From Cyanobacteria bacterium UBA11370 (GTDB lineage: Bacteria > Cyanobacteriota > Cyanobacteriia > Cyanobacteriales > Coleofasciculaceae): a DNA stretch of 16,260 bases. The stretch is from contig DNGI01000303.1 of NCBI GenBank assembly GCA_003486645.1, forward strand, positions 9,364 through 25,623, in the 5' to 3' direction. The notes under the pieces were generated by a model, which had not been told where the DNA came from, did not search any database, and saw nothing but the letters and a program-made list of their open reading frames with translations. Positions 1-7,613 of the stretch are shown one piece after another; positions within the stretch are counted from its first letter, which is position 1; each line of letters starts with the position of its first letter. The position numbers and the translations under genes were made by a program.

Positions 1-8
1 ATCTAAAT

Positions 9-20
9 AGGATTTGGTAT
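9..20. repeat. Terminal-repeat end of a MITE-like element (partial)
   Basis: AGGATTTGGTAT matches 11 of 12 bases of the terminal inverted repeat CGGATTTGGTAT that closes the complete element at 14499-14617. The rest of this copy would lie left of the window, so it is called only from its end. Confidence 0.4.
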
Positions 21-72
21 GAGATCGTTGTAGAGGAAGCATTTAGTTCTCTTGAGAGGACTTTCGCTATGA

Positions 73-94
73 GCCAGGGATTTAAATCCCTGGC
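73..94. repeat. Perfect 22-bp palindrome
   Basis: Two 11-base arms, GCCAGGGATTT and its exact complement, abut with no spacer. It lies in the non-coding stretch beyond the 3' end of galT. It may be a dispersed palindromic repeat or part of a transcript-end structure. No T-run follows on either strand. Confidence 0.5.
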
Positions 95-170
95 GGATGA
101 GTGGCTAACTGGAAGATTTGAGAGCAACAAATCCCTCCTCGAAACGGAGAGGAGAGCCAGAGTTCTTCCT

Positions 171-195
171 CCCCCTTCCCTTGCAGGGAAGGGGG
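171..195. repeat. Strong GC-rich hairpin downstream of galT
   Basis: CCCCCTTCCCT and AGGGAAGGGGG form a perfect 11-bp stem with a 3-base loop, about 21 bases beyond the galT stop codon. The position would suit a 3'-end stabiliser or terminator of the GH2-galT transcript. There is no U-tract, and this C-rich/G-rich form is a common dispersed repeat in cyanobacteria, so it is listed as a repeat. Confidence 0.55.
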
Positions 196-216
196 TTGGG
201 GGGTTAGGTTTTTGAT

Positions 217-1317
217 TCATACCCGCACTCCCTCTTCCAAAATTACTGATACTGCCTGTAACTCTTTAGCTTTCTCTTCGGGCAGGGCATCATTAGCAAA
301 CATTCCCGCCGCTAATTCCGTTCCCGCTAAGTACTTCAGCTTGTCTGGGGTACGATAGGGGGGATACAATTCGGCGTGGAGATGTGCTTCCGGATGGGGT
401 TGCCCGTCAGTCGGGGCTTGGAACCAAGCCATCAAATAAGGAAAGGTACGGTTCCATAAGCCGTCATACTTGAGGGTGACGGTTTTTAAGGCTTTAGCCA
501 GTCCTCTACGCTGCTCTGTGCTAAGGTCGATAAAGGTTGCCACTGGATCAATCGTGGCAATCCAAACCTCGTAGGGATAACGGGCACAGGCGGGGACAAA
601 TGCGATCGCTTCTTCATCCAAATAAAGAATCCGCTGGTTGTCCGAAATTTCCCTTTGTATCAAATCTTGCAGCAATCCCCGATGATTTTCCTGATAATAT
701 ACCTGCTGACGTTCCTGCATTCGTGCTGGCACAGGAGGAACAAAGGGATAAGCGTAAATCTGACCGTGGGGATGAAGCAATGTCACTCCCATTTCCACAC
801 CCCGATTCTCGAAGGGCAGCACGTACTGAATCTGGGGATGCCCTCCAAGTACGCGAGTTCGATCCGCCCACACCAAAAACAGCAACTCTAGGTGATCCAG
901 TTCCAGAGAACCGAGGGGAGATTCGGGATCTTGGGTAAATACAACTACCTCGCACGCGCCATTAGCGGGTAGAGTTTCAACAATACTGGCAGGGGGGTTA
1001 TGCGCTGCCAGTGTCATTGAAGGAAAGCGGTTGCCGAAAACGGCGATATCATATCGTCCTTGGGGCAGTTCGGTGGGAAAATGAGGATCGATAGTGGGGG
1101 CCAGCGGGTTGTATTCGGGGGGCGGCATGAACGTCCGCCCCTGACGATGACTGGCATAAGCGACCCACTCCCCTCGCAAGGGATGCCAGCGTAGGTGGGG
1201 ATTAGCTGGAATCGGCTCGTTACCAGGACTAGGAGCCTGGATGCCCTCCGCAATGGGATATCGGCTGTATAGAGTTAGCAGACGGCCATCCGGCTTTAAC
1301 AGCTCCTGGGAATACAT
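217..1317 (-). CDS. galT: Galactose-1-phosphate uridylyltransferase
   Basis: Leloir-pathway enzyme of the HIT superfamily, exchanging UMP between UDP-glucose and galactose-1-phosphate through a uridylylated histidine. The active-site motif HPHGQ lies at residues 182-186, with the preceding FENRG at 169-173. The C-terminal HLHAELYPP block of the second HIT-like domain is present. Length (366 residues) is normal. The position where many GalT proteins have the zinc-binding CPLC reads NPLA (about residues 70-73), so that metal site appears lost. The chosen ATG has AGAGG only three bases upstream, a tight spacing. The next in-frame Met (residue 64) would remove conserved sequence. The start lies 89 bp inside the 3' end of the upstream GH2 gene, in another frame, suggesting co-transcription and translational coupling. 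Function is well supported; substrate was not tested. Confidence 0.93.
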   Translation of the reverse strand: MYSQELLKPDGRLLTLYSRYPIAEGIQAPSPGNEPIPANPHLRWHPLRGEWVAYASHRQGRTFMPPPEYNPLAPTIDPHFPTELPQGRYDIAVFGNRFPSMTLAAHNPPASIVETLPANGACEVVVFTQDPESPLGSLELDHLELLFLVWADRTRVLGGHPQIQYVLPFENRGVEMGVTLLHPHGQIYAYPFVPPVPARMQERQQVYYQENHRGLLQDLIQREISDNQRILYLDEEAIAFVPACARYPYEVWIATIDPVATFIDLSTEQRRGLAKALKTVTLKYDGLWNRTFPYLMAWFQAPTDGQPHPEAHLHAELYPPYRTPDKLKYLAGTELAAGMFANDALPEEKAKELQAVSVILEEGVRV

Positions 1318-3214
1318 TTTCCTCTGGTGAGAATTTAGCTTTCACCCTAGAGAGCATAGCGTCTTCCTCGTCCTCTTCGCCCCTACCTAGAGTTGCATCT
1401 GCGATCGCTTCAATAGGAAACTTGGGTGTGCGATCGGCATACAACAGTCCGTTGGCTTCCTGGAAGGTATCCGTCAATTGGGTGTAACAAAATCCACTAA
1501 ACAGTTCGATTTTGTTAACTACCTCCAGTAACGCCGTATATCGGATTTGTAACTCCGAGACATCCGACGACCTGACATATCCCCAGATTTTATCGGCATC
1601 GGGTTCTTCAGGGGGGGCGTAAGCAATACCACCGAACTCAGTCAGCATAATCGGCTGTCCATTATGGGGATGACCATCCAAGGTGAGGACACGCCCTCCA
1701 GGACGTTCACGAGTAAAGAGTTCTGATAGATTAACCTCTGGCCCATAACGGTTTGCCAGTCGAGTTGGCTTATTATCGTAATCATGGATAGCCAGAATGT
1801 CAGTAGCGGCACTCTCCCAACCATCATTACCAACTACCGGGCGAGTTGGGTCTAGAGTTTTAGTTAAATGATAGAGTGCTTGGACACAATGCCGATGAGC
1901 CTCCGTCGCGGTTAAGTCAGGAACGCCCCAGGATTCATTAAACGGCACCCAGACCACGATACAAGGGTGGCTGGAATCTCGATTGATCACCTCAGCCCAC
2001 TCTTTGGTCATGCGTTCCACGGCTTTGCGGGTGAAGCGATAGGGGCTGGGCATTTCTTCCCAAACCATTAACCCTAGCACATCTGCCCAGTACAAGAATC
2101 GAGGGTCTTCAATTTTTTGATGCTTGCGAACACCATTGAAGCCCATGCTTTTAGCTAACTCGACATCGCGCCGCAACGCCTCATCGGATGGGGGAGTCAT
2201 GAGGCTGTCAGACCAATAACCTTGGTCTAGAACTAAACGTAAATAGTAAGGACGACCATTAAGCATGAAGCGATCGCGCTGTATCCCCACCGTTCGCATT
2301 GCAGTATAAGACTGCACTTCATCAATGAGCCGATCCTGATGCCACAATTGAATTTCAGCATCGATCAAGGTTGGCTTCTCCGGACTCCAGAGTAACTCGT
2401 TGCGGTAGTCGTCGATACCTGGGTCAGATAGGGCAATGCGTCGGTGAATTTCTCCGTTGATCACTTCGTAAATATCATTGACCAGTACATGACAGTTAGC
2501 GGTCAGTTTGACCTTGACCTGTATGCCATCGTACAGTTCGCCTGAAACCAAGGCTTCAAAACCTATTTCCCAGCGCTCAAAGTGGGGTGTCCAACGCAAA
2601 CGCTCAATATAAGTGTTAGGAACTACTTCAACCCAAACTGTTTGCCAAATCCCGCTAGTGCGCGGATACCAAATACTATGAGGTTCAAGCTGCCAATCTT
2701 GTTTCCCACGAGGTTTGGCTAAATCGAAGGGGTCATCTTGTGCCCAAACTGTTACTCGCTGGACTCCGTTTTCATTCAAAACAGGTGTGATGTCGATGCT
2801 GAACGGGGTATGTCCACCTTCATGGTCAGCCATGAATTGACCATTAACCCAAACACGGGCACGATAGTCTACAGCCCCAAAGTGGAGCAGCACCCGACCT
2901 TTACCCTTGGGTACATCAAATTCCCGCTCATACCAGCAGTTGGGGTGAAAACCCGTATCACCGATGCCGCTTTTAGCAGACTCTGGAGCAAAAGGAACTT
3001 CAATGGTATGAGTCCAATCAGCAATATCACTGGGTCGAACAAATTGCCCAGCATTATCAAATGTAAACTTCCATGAACCATTAAGACAAATCCATTGGTT
3101 GCGACGCAACTGTGGACGTGGATATGCTTGATCGGTCTGACAAGAATTAGCCCCAATAGCGGCATTGCAGGGCAATTCATAACAGTTCTCTAGCCGCTTA
3201 CCCAACGAGTGCAT
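1229..3214 (-). CDS. Glycoside hydrolase family 2 (beta-galactosidase/glucuronidase-like)
   Basis: A retaining exo-glycosidase of family GH2. The order is an N-terminal jelly-roll sugar-binding domain (about residues 40-200), an Ig-like sandwich (about 205-310) and a TIM barrel (about 315-605). The predicted acid/base is E427 in WVPFNESWG and the nucleophile is E526 in LTEFGG; the FCYTQLTDTFQEANG block (576-590) is typical of the barrel end. No signal peptide is evident, so it probably acts in the cytoplasm. At 661 residues it is nearer beta-glucuronidase and short beta-galactosidase types than LacZ. The galT overlap favours a galactoside substrate, but the sequence alone does not decide it. 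After an acidic stretch (residues 611-618, GRGEEDEEDAM region) the last 30 or so residues are read out of frame over galT and look unlike a conserved domain. No strong ribosome site is seen at the start. Confidence 0.88.
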   Translation of the reverse strand: MHSLGKRLENCYELPCNAAIGANSCQTDQAYPRPQLRRNQWICLNGSWKFTFDNAGQFVRPSDIADWTHTIEVPFAPESAKSGIGDTGFHPNCWYEREFDVPKGKGRVLLHFGAVDYRARVWVNGQFMADHEGGHTPFSIDITPVLNENGVQRVTVWAQDDPFDLAKPRGKQDWQLEPHSIWYPRTSGIWQTVWVEVVPNTYIERLRWTPHFERWEIGFEALVSGELYDGIQVKVKLTANCHVLVNDIYEVINGEIHRRIALSDPGIDDYRNELLWSPEKPTLIDAEIQLWHQDRLIDEVQSYTAMRTVGIQRDRFMLNGRPYYLRLVLDQGYWSDSLMTPPSDEALRRDVELAKSMGFNGVRKHQKIEDPRFLYWADVLGLMVWEEMPSPYRFTRKAVERMTKEWAEVINRDSSHPCIVVWVPFNESWGVPDLTATEAHRHCVQALYHLTKTLDPTRPVVGNDGWESAATDILAIHDYDNKPTRLANRYGPEVNLSELFTRERPGGRVLTLDGHPHNGQPIMLTEFGGIAYAPPEEPDADKIWGYVRSSDVSELQIRYTALLEVVNKIELFSGFCYTQLTDTFQEANGLLYADRTPKFPIEAIADATLGRGEEDEEDAMLSRVKAKFSPEENVFPGAVKAGWPSANSIQPISHCGGHPGS

Positions 3215-3278
3215 AGATACATCTACCCTAGGTTATATATCTAGAGTAACCGCAGCGATCCCCGTGTTGCACTACATA

Positions 3279-3288
3279 ATACCAAATC
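3279..3288. repeat. Solo MITE-end sequence in the divergent intergenic region
   Basis: ATACCAAATC equals the first ten bases of the terminal repeat of the element at 14499-14617, followed by weakly similar sequence. No partner end is visible nearby, so it may be a relic or chance. The rest of the 168-bp gap between the GH2 gene and the divergent PhyH gene is AT-rich and must contain both promoters. I cannot place them confidently. Confidence 0.25.
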
Positions 3289-3382
3289 TCTCAAACCCGG
3301 CAACATAGAGAGCCTCCCTGATATTTGATGTTCTCATAATCCTGCCTATTTCCATCTTATGCTGAATCGCTAAAATCAAGAA

Positions 3383-4186
3383 ATGATGACAAACCGCTAC
3401 AACAACCAACAAATCGAATCCTTCGCCCAAGCGGTTCTGAAGGATGGTCATTGTGTGTTGTCCAATCACTTCTCCCTGGCGACACTCAATGCTTGGCGTG
3501 AAGCTTTTGCGCCTTTACTAGACGAACACATCGAACGCGAAGGGAAACTGCGTAATCGAGGCCCAAACCGTTATTATGTTACTCTTCCCTTCACTGCCCC
3601 TTTTGCCGACCCCAGTATCTACGAAGATGAGGATATCCTGGCGATCGCTAAACGATTAGTAGGCGAAGATATGGTGATGTGCCAACTAGCCACAGACACA
3701 CCCTTGCTGGGGTCTGACTATCAAAACGTGCATCGGGATGCGCCGCCACTGTTCCCTGAAACGGGTATGGAGACACCGCCCTTCCAGCTTGCCATAAACT
3801 TTCCTCTGGTGGATGTAACCCTTGAAAACGGGCCCTTTGAGACGACACGAGGTACGCACATGATGTCCAAGGAGGAAGGACTGCGCCGCATGGAGTCAGG
3901 AGAAATCAAGTTAGAACCCATCACGATGCAACTCGGCGACGTGATGATCCGCGATGTACGAGGTCTACACCGGGGTACTCCTAATTACACAAAAACGCCA
4001 CGTCCGATGGTCGTCATTGGCTATAGTCGCCGTTGGCTATATCGTCCTGAAGTATCTATTCACATTCCGCGCACTACCTTCGATACACTCTCCGAACGCG
4101 CCCGCCACTTGTTACGCTTCAATCCGATTGTCGAATCCCTTGAGGACAAACCCGAAGTTGAGGTTTATCAAGCGTATGCTTACTAG
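3383..4186 (+). CDS. Phytanoyl-CoA dioxygenase (PhyH) family oxygenase
   Basis: A non-haem Fe(II)/2-oxoglutarate-dependent oxygenase by motif. The iron ligands fit HxD at H117-R-D119 and the distal histidine H196 in RGLHRGTPN; R207, eleven residues later, is placed to bind the 2-oxoglutarate carboxylate. The double-stranded beta-helix spans about residues 95-220, within a normal 267-residue length. The family hydroxylates lipids, amino acids or secondary metabolites, and nothing here identifies the substrate. The gene starts at tandem ATGs; only a weak purine stretch (AAGAA) precedes them. It is divergent from the GH2-galT pair and followed by a hairpin terminator, so it appears monocistronic. 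Residue content and HIP1 use match the neighbours, so there is no sign of recent transfer. Confidence 0.82.
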   Translation: MMTNRYNNQQIESFAQAVLKDGHCVLSNHFSLATLNAWREAFAPLLDEHIEREGKLRNRGPNRYYVTLPFTAPFADPSIYEDEDILAIAKRLVGEDMVMCQLATDTPLLGSDYQNVHRDAPPLFPETGMETPPFQLAINFPLVDVTLENGPFETTRGTHMMSKEEGLRRMESGEIKLEPITMQLGDVMIRDVRGLHRGTPNYTKTPRPMVVIGYSRRWLYRPEVSIHIPRTTFDTLSERARHLLRFNPIVESLEDKPEVEVYQAYAY

Positions 4187-4232
4187 GAATAACTAAATCC
4201 CATCGAGTCTCAACGTTTTCACTATAATTTAG

Positions 4233-4249
4233 CCCCGGTTCAACCGGGG
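4233..4249 (+). terminator. Hairpin terminator after the PhyH gene
   Basis: CCCCGGTT and AACCGGGG flank a single C, which folds to a GC-rich hairpin, followed by the T-rich run TTATTTGTT. It is 47 bp after the oxygenase stop codon on the same strand. Confidence 0.6.
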
Positions 4250-4269
4250 TTATTTGTTGAAATCCATTC

Positions 4270-4376
4270 ATTAGACCTCTTGCAAAAGTATTTTTGCTAA
4301 TGGGGTTTGTGTCAATTGTTGTCCCCTATTCCCTGTTAAGAGTTCCCTGTTCCCGAATAAGAGCAAGAAGTCTAAT
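4270..4376. repeat. MITE-like element, 107 bp
   Basis: Imperfect terminal inverted repeats ATTAGACCTCTTGC (4270-4283) and GCAAGAAGTCTAAT (4363-4376) match in 13 of 14 positions. The left end continues into a second small palindrome, GCAAAAGTATTTTTGC (4282-4297). The interior has two copies of TTCCCTGTT, an STRR-type motif. No coding capacity is present, so any mobility would need a transposase supplied elsewhere. Confidence 0.5.
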
Positions 4377-4381
4377 ATATT

Positions 4382-4503
4382 ACACTAAATCCGGTTAATA
4401 TACACCCTTTAATCAAGGTTGCCAAAACCTTGTAGTAGAGACTAGCACATACAACGTCTCTATCATTGGTCGTAAACAGGGATTTTTAAACCGGATTCGG
4501 TAT
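4382..4503. repeat. MITE-like element copy A, 122 bp
   Basis: Ends ACACTAAATCCGGTT (4382-4396) and AACCGGATTCGGTAT (4489-4503) are inverted repeats with 12 of 15 positions matching. Read on the minus strand, the element shares its ends and the internal blocks CCAATGATAGAGACGTTG and GATTAAAGGG with the copy at 14499-14617, in the same order and at nearly the same length. This copy has decayed: the internal stem is broken. Confidence 0.7.
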
Positions 4504-4701
4504 CATCTGCTTGTATCCAGGAATACAACCTAACTTAATACTAATTAAGTCTTTAGATATAAAAAGTTTTATTCATTAGATAGACGATAGATGAAAAAGT
4601 AACCGTTATTGTTTTGAAAGGTGATAGAAAAATTTTTTAACGAAGGGGAAGAGTACTGTTTTTTACAGAATAAAAATAACAATTATTTGGCTTTGATTAT
4701 G

Positions 4702-4710
4702 TGCTATACT
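4702..4710 (+). promoter_or_regulatory. Candidate extended -10 promoter for the glycosyltransferase/mutase gene
   Basis: TGCTATACT fits an extended -10 element (TGnTATAAT with one change). No convincing -35 is present at the right distance. Transcription from here would give a leader of about 160 nt before the ATG at 4876. The stretch 4504-4875 otherwise shows no credible gene. Confidence 0.35.
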
Positions 4711-4865
4711 TCACATATTTCTTAAATAACAGCCAAGAGTTGCTTGTTTCTTATTCTCAAAATCTTCGTTACTGCATAGATAAACTAGAACTTTTTGGGC
4801 TAATCTGTGCCTTCCAAAGCGCACACATATTCTTAAAAGATTCAAGTCTAAAACAACAAACTTAC

Positions 4866-4869
4866 GAGG
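4866..4869 (+). promoter_or_regulatory. Ribosome binding site for the fusion gene
   Basis: GAGG ends six bases before the ATG at 4876. It supports that start even though the first 75 or so residues show no recognisable domain. Confidence 0.55.
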
Positions 4870-4875
4870 CAGTTT

Positions 4876-7485
4876 ATGTCCCAAAACAAAGGTCAAATTA
4901 AGAACGGCAATATCAGCAATAACCACGCTTCAGCACACCTACGTGAAGGAAAGCTAGAGGCGCGACACAACTCAACTAGTTTGACGAGTAGCCTCTTGCC
5001 AGGTAGTCTATCCTCTACACGGACATCTAATCCAGAAACACGAGAATCCTTATCTCTACACTTATCTAACAAAGACGTTCAGAGTGGTGATCCCTCTACA
5101 GATGCACCCGACCTAGTTTGTTTGTCCCACTTACGTTGGAATTTCGTATTCCAAAGACCCCAACATCTTTTGACCCGCTTTGCACAAGGAAGGCGGGTAT
5201 TTTTTATTGAAGAACCCCTATTTAATATTGACTCCTCCGTACCTCCCCAAACATCCGGCGGCATTGACGGGGTGGGTTGGTTGGATATCACCAAACACGA
5301 GAGTGGAGTTTGGATTATAGTACCTCATCTACAAGAAGGCCTGAGTGAGGAAAAGGCAAGTGCTGCCCAACAGGTACTGCTAGATCACTTATTTGCCCAA
5401 CAGAAAATTACTAAGTATATCTGCTGGTACTACACCCCAATGGCGATCGCATTTACCCGTCACTTGGAACCAATGGCAGTAGTGTACGATTGCATGGATG
5501 AGCTATCTGCGTTTAAGGGAGCATCCCCTCTGTTGAGAGAACGGGAAGCTGAACTATTTAGCCGTGCTGACTTAGTGTTCACCGGGGGACAAAGCCTTTA
5601 CGAAGCCAAGCGCAACCAACACCAGAATGTTTACGCCTTCCCCAGCAGTGTGGATGTCGCCCATTTTGCCCAAGCCAGAAGCATTCAAGAAGACCTATCT
5701 GACCAAGCTAATATTCCCCATCCCCGCCTAGGATTCTATGGGGTGATAGACGAACGGATGGATCTGGAACTGCTTGACGGAATTGCCGCCGCACGACCAG
5801 ACTGGCATTTGGTGATGATTGGGCCTGTTGTTAAAATTGACCCAGCCACGTTGCCGCGTCGTAACAACATTCATTATCTGGGTGGTAAAAGTTATCAAGA
5901 ACTACCTGCCTATCTAGCAGGATGGGACTTGGCAATGCTACCCTTTGCCCGGAACGAATCAACCCGCTTCATTAGCCCCACCAAAACCCCAGAGTATCTT
6001 GCTGCCGGGAAACCCGTTGTCTCAACCTCAATCCGGGATGTGGTTCGTCCCTATGGACAGGAAGGCTTAGTCCGAATTGCAGATACGGTGGCAGAGTTTG
6101 TCAGTGCAGTTGAAACAGCAATTAAAGAAGATTGTCCAGAATCAGGGTGGCTAGCTAAGGTAGATGCCTTCCTCAAGCAAATTTCTTGGGATCGGACTTG
6201 GAGTTCAATGATGCAGCTAATTGACTCCGCCTTAGCAACACGACTCCAGAGGAGTATGGCGGTTTACCTCACGTCCTTGGAGGAACAAGGGACGACAGAC
6301 AGCCTGATGGATGGTTTCTCTACAGGCATCAACCAGTCCCCTGGCATTGTAACAAGAGACTTCCTATTCGATTACCTAGTTGTTGGGGCAGGTTTCTCTG
6401 GTAGCGTCATTGCTGAAAGAATTGCCAGTCAGTTGGGGAAGAAAGTTCTGGTTGTAGATAAGCGATCGCACATTGGCGGTAATGCTTACGATCATTACGA
6501 TAATTCGGGCATCCTCGTCCACAAATACGGCCCCCACATCTTCCATACCAACTCGCGGGATGTTTTTGAGTACCTCTCCCAATTTACCGAATGGCGTTCC
6601 TACGAACACCGCGTCCTCGCCAGCGTAGACGGGCAACTGCTACCCATTCCGATTAACCTGGATACCATTAACAAACTCTACGGACTCAACCTCACCTCCT
6701 TCGAGGTTCCAGAATTCTTTGCCTCAATCGCGGAACCCAAGCAGTACATCCGCACCTCCGAAGATGTTGTGGTCAGTAAGGTAGGGCGGGAACTCTACGA
6801 GAAATTCTTCCGGAACTACACCCGCAAGCAATGGGGACTCGACCCCTCAGAACTCGACAAATCTGTTATCTCCCGCATCCCCACCCGCACCAACCGCGAC
6901 GATCGCTATTTTACCGATACCTACCAAGCCATGCCTCTACATGGCTTCACGCGGATGTTCGAGACTATGCTCAATCACCCGAACATTAAGGTGATGCTGA
7001 ATACAGATTATCGTGAAATTCAAAAGGCAATCCCCTGCCGCGAAATGGTCTATACCGGACCAGTGGATGAATACTTCGACCTTCGCTACGGGAAACTTCC
7101 CTACCGTTCCCTGGAGTTCAAGCATGAGACACACAACAAACCCGTGTTTCAATCCGCACCCGTCGTGAACTATCCCAACGAACAACTCTACACCCGGATT
7201 ACCGAGTTTAAGTACCTCACGGGACAAGAACACGCCAAAACCAGCATCGTCTATGAATTCCCCCGTGCTGAGGGCGACCCTTACTACCCCGTACCGCGTC
7301 CAGAGAATGCCGAGATTTACAAGAAATACAAGGCACTCGCTGATGCAACACCAGGGGTGTATTTTGTGGGACGGTTGGCAACCTACAAATATTACAACAT
7401 GGATCAATGTGTGGCTCAGGCGCTTACCGTTTACAAACAGATCAGTGTCAAACAGCAAGTGGCAACTGTGGGAGGGTGTTTGTAG
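4876..7485 (+). CDS. Fused glycosyltransferase and UDP-galactopyranose mutase
   Basis: Two enzymes in one 869-residue chain. Residues 1-78 are Ser/Thr/Asn-rich and probably disordered. Residues about 79-450 form a GT-B glycosyltransferase related to family GT4: the RWNFVFQRPQHLL block (87-99) and the donor-binding SPTKTPEYLAAGKPVVST block (367-384). Residues about 496-855 are a UDP-galactopyranose mutase. It has the FAD dinucleotide fold VVGAGFSGS (502-510), GGNAYDHY (534-541), the signature NYTRKQW (647-653), and C-terminal RLATYKYYNMDQ (833-844) near the flavin. The mutase is cytosolic and interconverts UDP-galactopyranose and UDP-galactofuranose using reduced FAD. Mutases usually have about 370-400 residues and are encoded alone. 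Fusion suggests direct hand-over of UDP-galactofuranose, though the transferase's donor is not proven. galE, the likely precursor enzyme, lies in the same block. Confidence 0.9.
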   Translation: MSQNKGQIKNGNISNNHASAHLREGKLEARHNSTSLTSSLLPGSLSSTRTSNPETRESLSLHLSNKDVQSGDPSTDAPDLVCLSHLRWNFVFQRPQHLLTRFAQGRRVFFIEEPLFNIDSSVPPQTSGGIDGVGWLDITKHESGVWIIVPHLQEGLSEEKASAAQQVLLDHLFAQQKITKYICWYYTPMAIAFTRHLEPMAVVYDCMDELSAFKGASPLLREREAELFSRADLVFTGGQSLYEAKRNQHQNVYAFPSSVDVAHFAQARSIQEDLSDQANIPHPRLGFYGVIDERMDLELLDGIAAARPDWHLVMIGPVVKIDPATLPRRNNIHYLGGKSYQELPAYLAGWDLAMLPFARNESTRFISPTKTPEYLAAGKPVVSTSIRDVVRPYGQEGLVRIADTVAEFVSAVETAIKEDCPESGWLAKVDAFLKQISWDRTWSSMMQLIDSALATRLQRSMAVYLTSLEEQGTTDSLMDGFSTGINQSPGIVTRDFLFDYLVVGAGFSGSVIAERIASQLGKKVLVVDKRSHIGGNAYDHYDNSGILVHKYGPHIFHTNSRDVFEYLSQFTEWRSYEHRVLASVDGQLLPIPINLDTINKLYGLNLTSFEVPEFFASIAEPKQYIRTSEDVVVSKVGRELYEKFFRNYTRKQWGLDPSELDKSVISRIPTRTNRDDRYFTDTYQAMPLHGFTRMFETMLNHPNIKVMLNTDYREIQKAIPCREMVYTGPVDEYFDLRYGKLPYRSLEFKHETHNKPVFQSAPVVNYPNEQLYTRITEFKYLTGQEHAKTSIVYEFPRAEGDPYYPVPRPENAEIYKKYKALADATPGVYFVGRLATYKYYNMDQCVAQALTVYKQISVKQQVATVGGCL

Positions 7486-7552
7486 GAAGGCATAAAAGAT
7501 GAACGAAAGGGTAATCGGTAATAACCCCCATTGCTAGTTATTTGGTTAAGAC

Positions 7553-7585
7553 AGCAATGAGCAATTAGCAATGAGCAATTAGCAA
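7553..7585. repeat. Heptamer STRR array (AGCAATK, 4.7 copies)
   Basis: AGCAATG and AGCAATT alternate for four full units plus AGCAA. The array lies in the 128-bp gap between the mutase fusion and the GH1/RmlD fusion, 29 bp before the latter's ATG. Arrays of the same motif, on the opposite strand, occur at 12515 and 13371. Confidence 0.85.
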
Positions 7586-7613
7586 CCCTTCTACCAGAAA
7601 ATTAATTAATCTC

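Noticed and set aside
537..955. Overlapping ORFs on both strands inside galT
   Set aside because: They are alternative frames of a well-supported galT and have unnatural compositions with no recognisable domains.
3231..3251. Operator-like GGTTA/TAACC inverted repeat in the GH2-PhyH divergent region
   Set aside because: Only five bases per arm in an AT-rich region; chance is a sufficient explanation.
4270..4503. Full insertion sequence
   Set aside because: The two elements total about 230 bp and carry no transposase ORF or fragment.
4701..4901. A 66-residue plus-strand ORF before the mutase fusion
   Set aside because: It starts on the candidate promoter, overlaps the fusion start in another frame, has no recognisable motif and no ribosome site.
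6937..7458. A 173-residue minus-strand ORF inside the mutase domain
   Set aside because: It is antisense to conserved mutase motifs and its length is a by-product of that codon usage.
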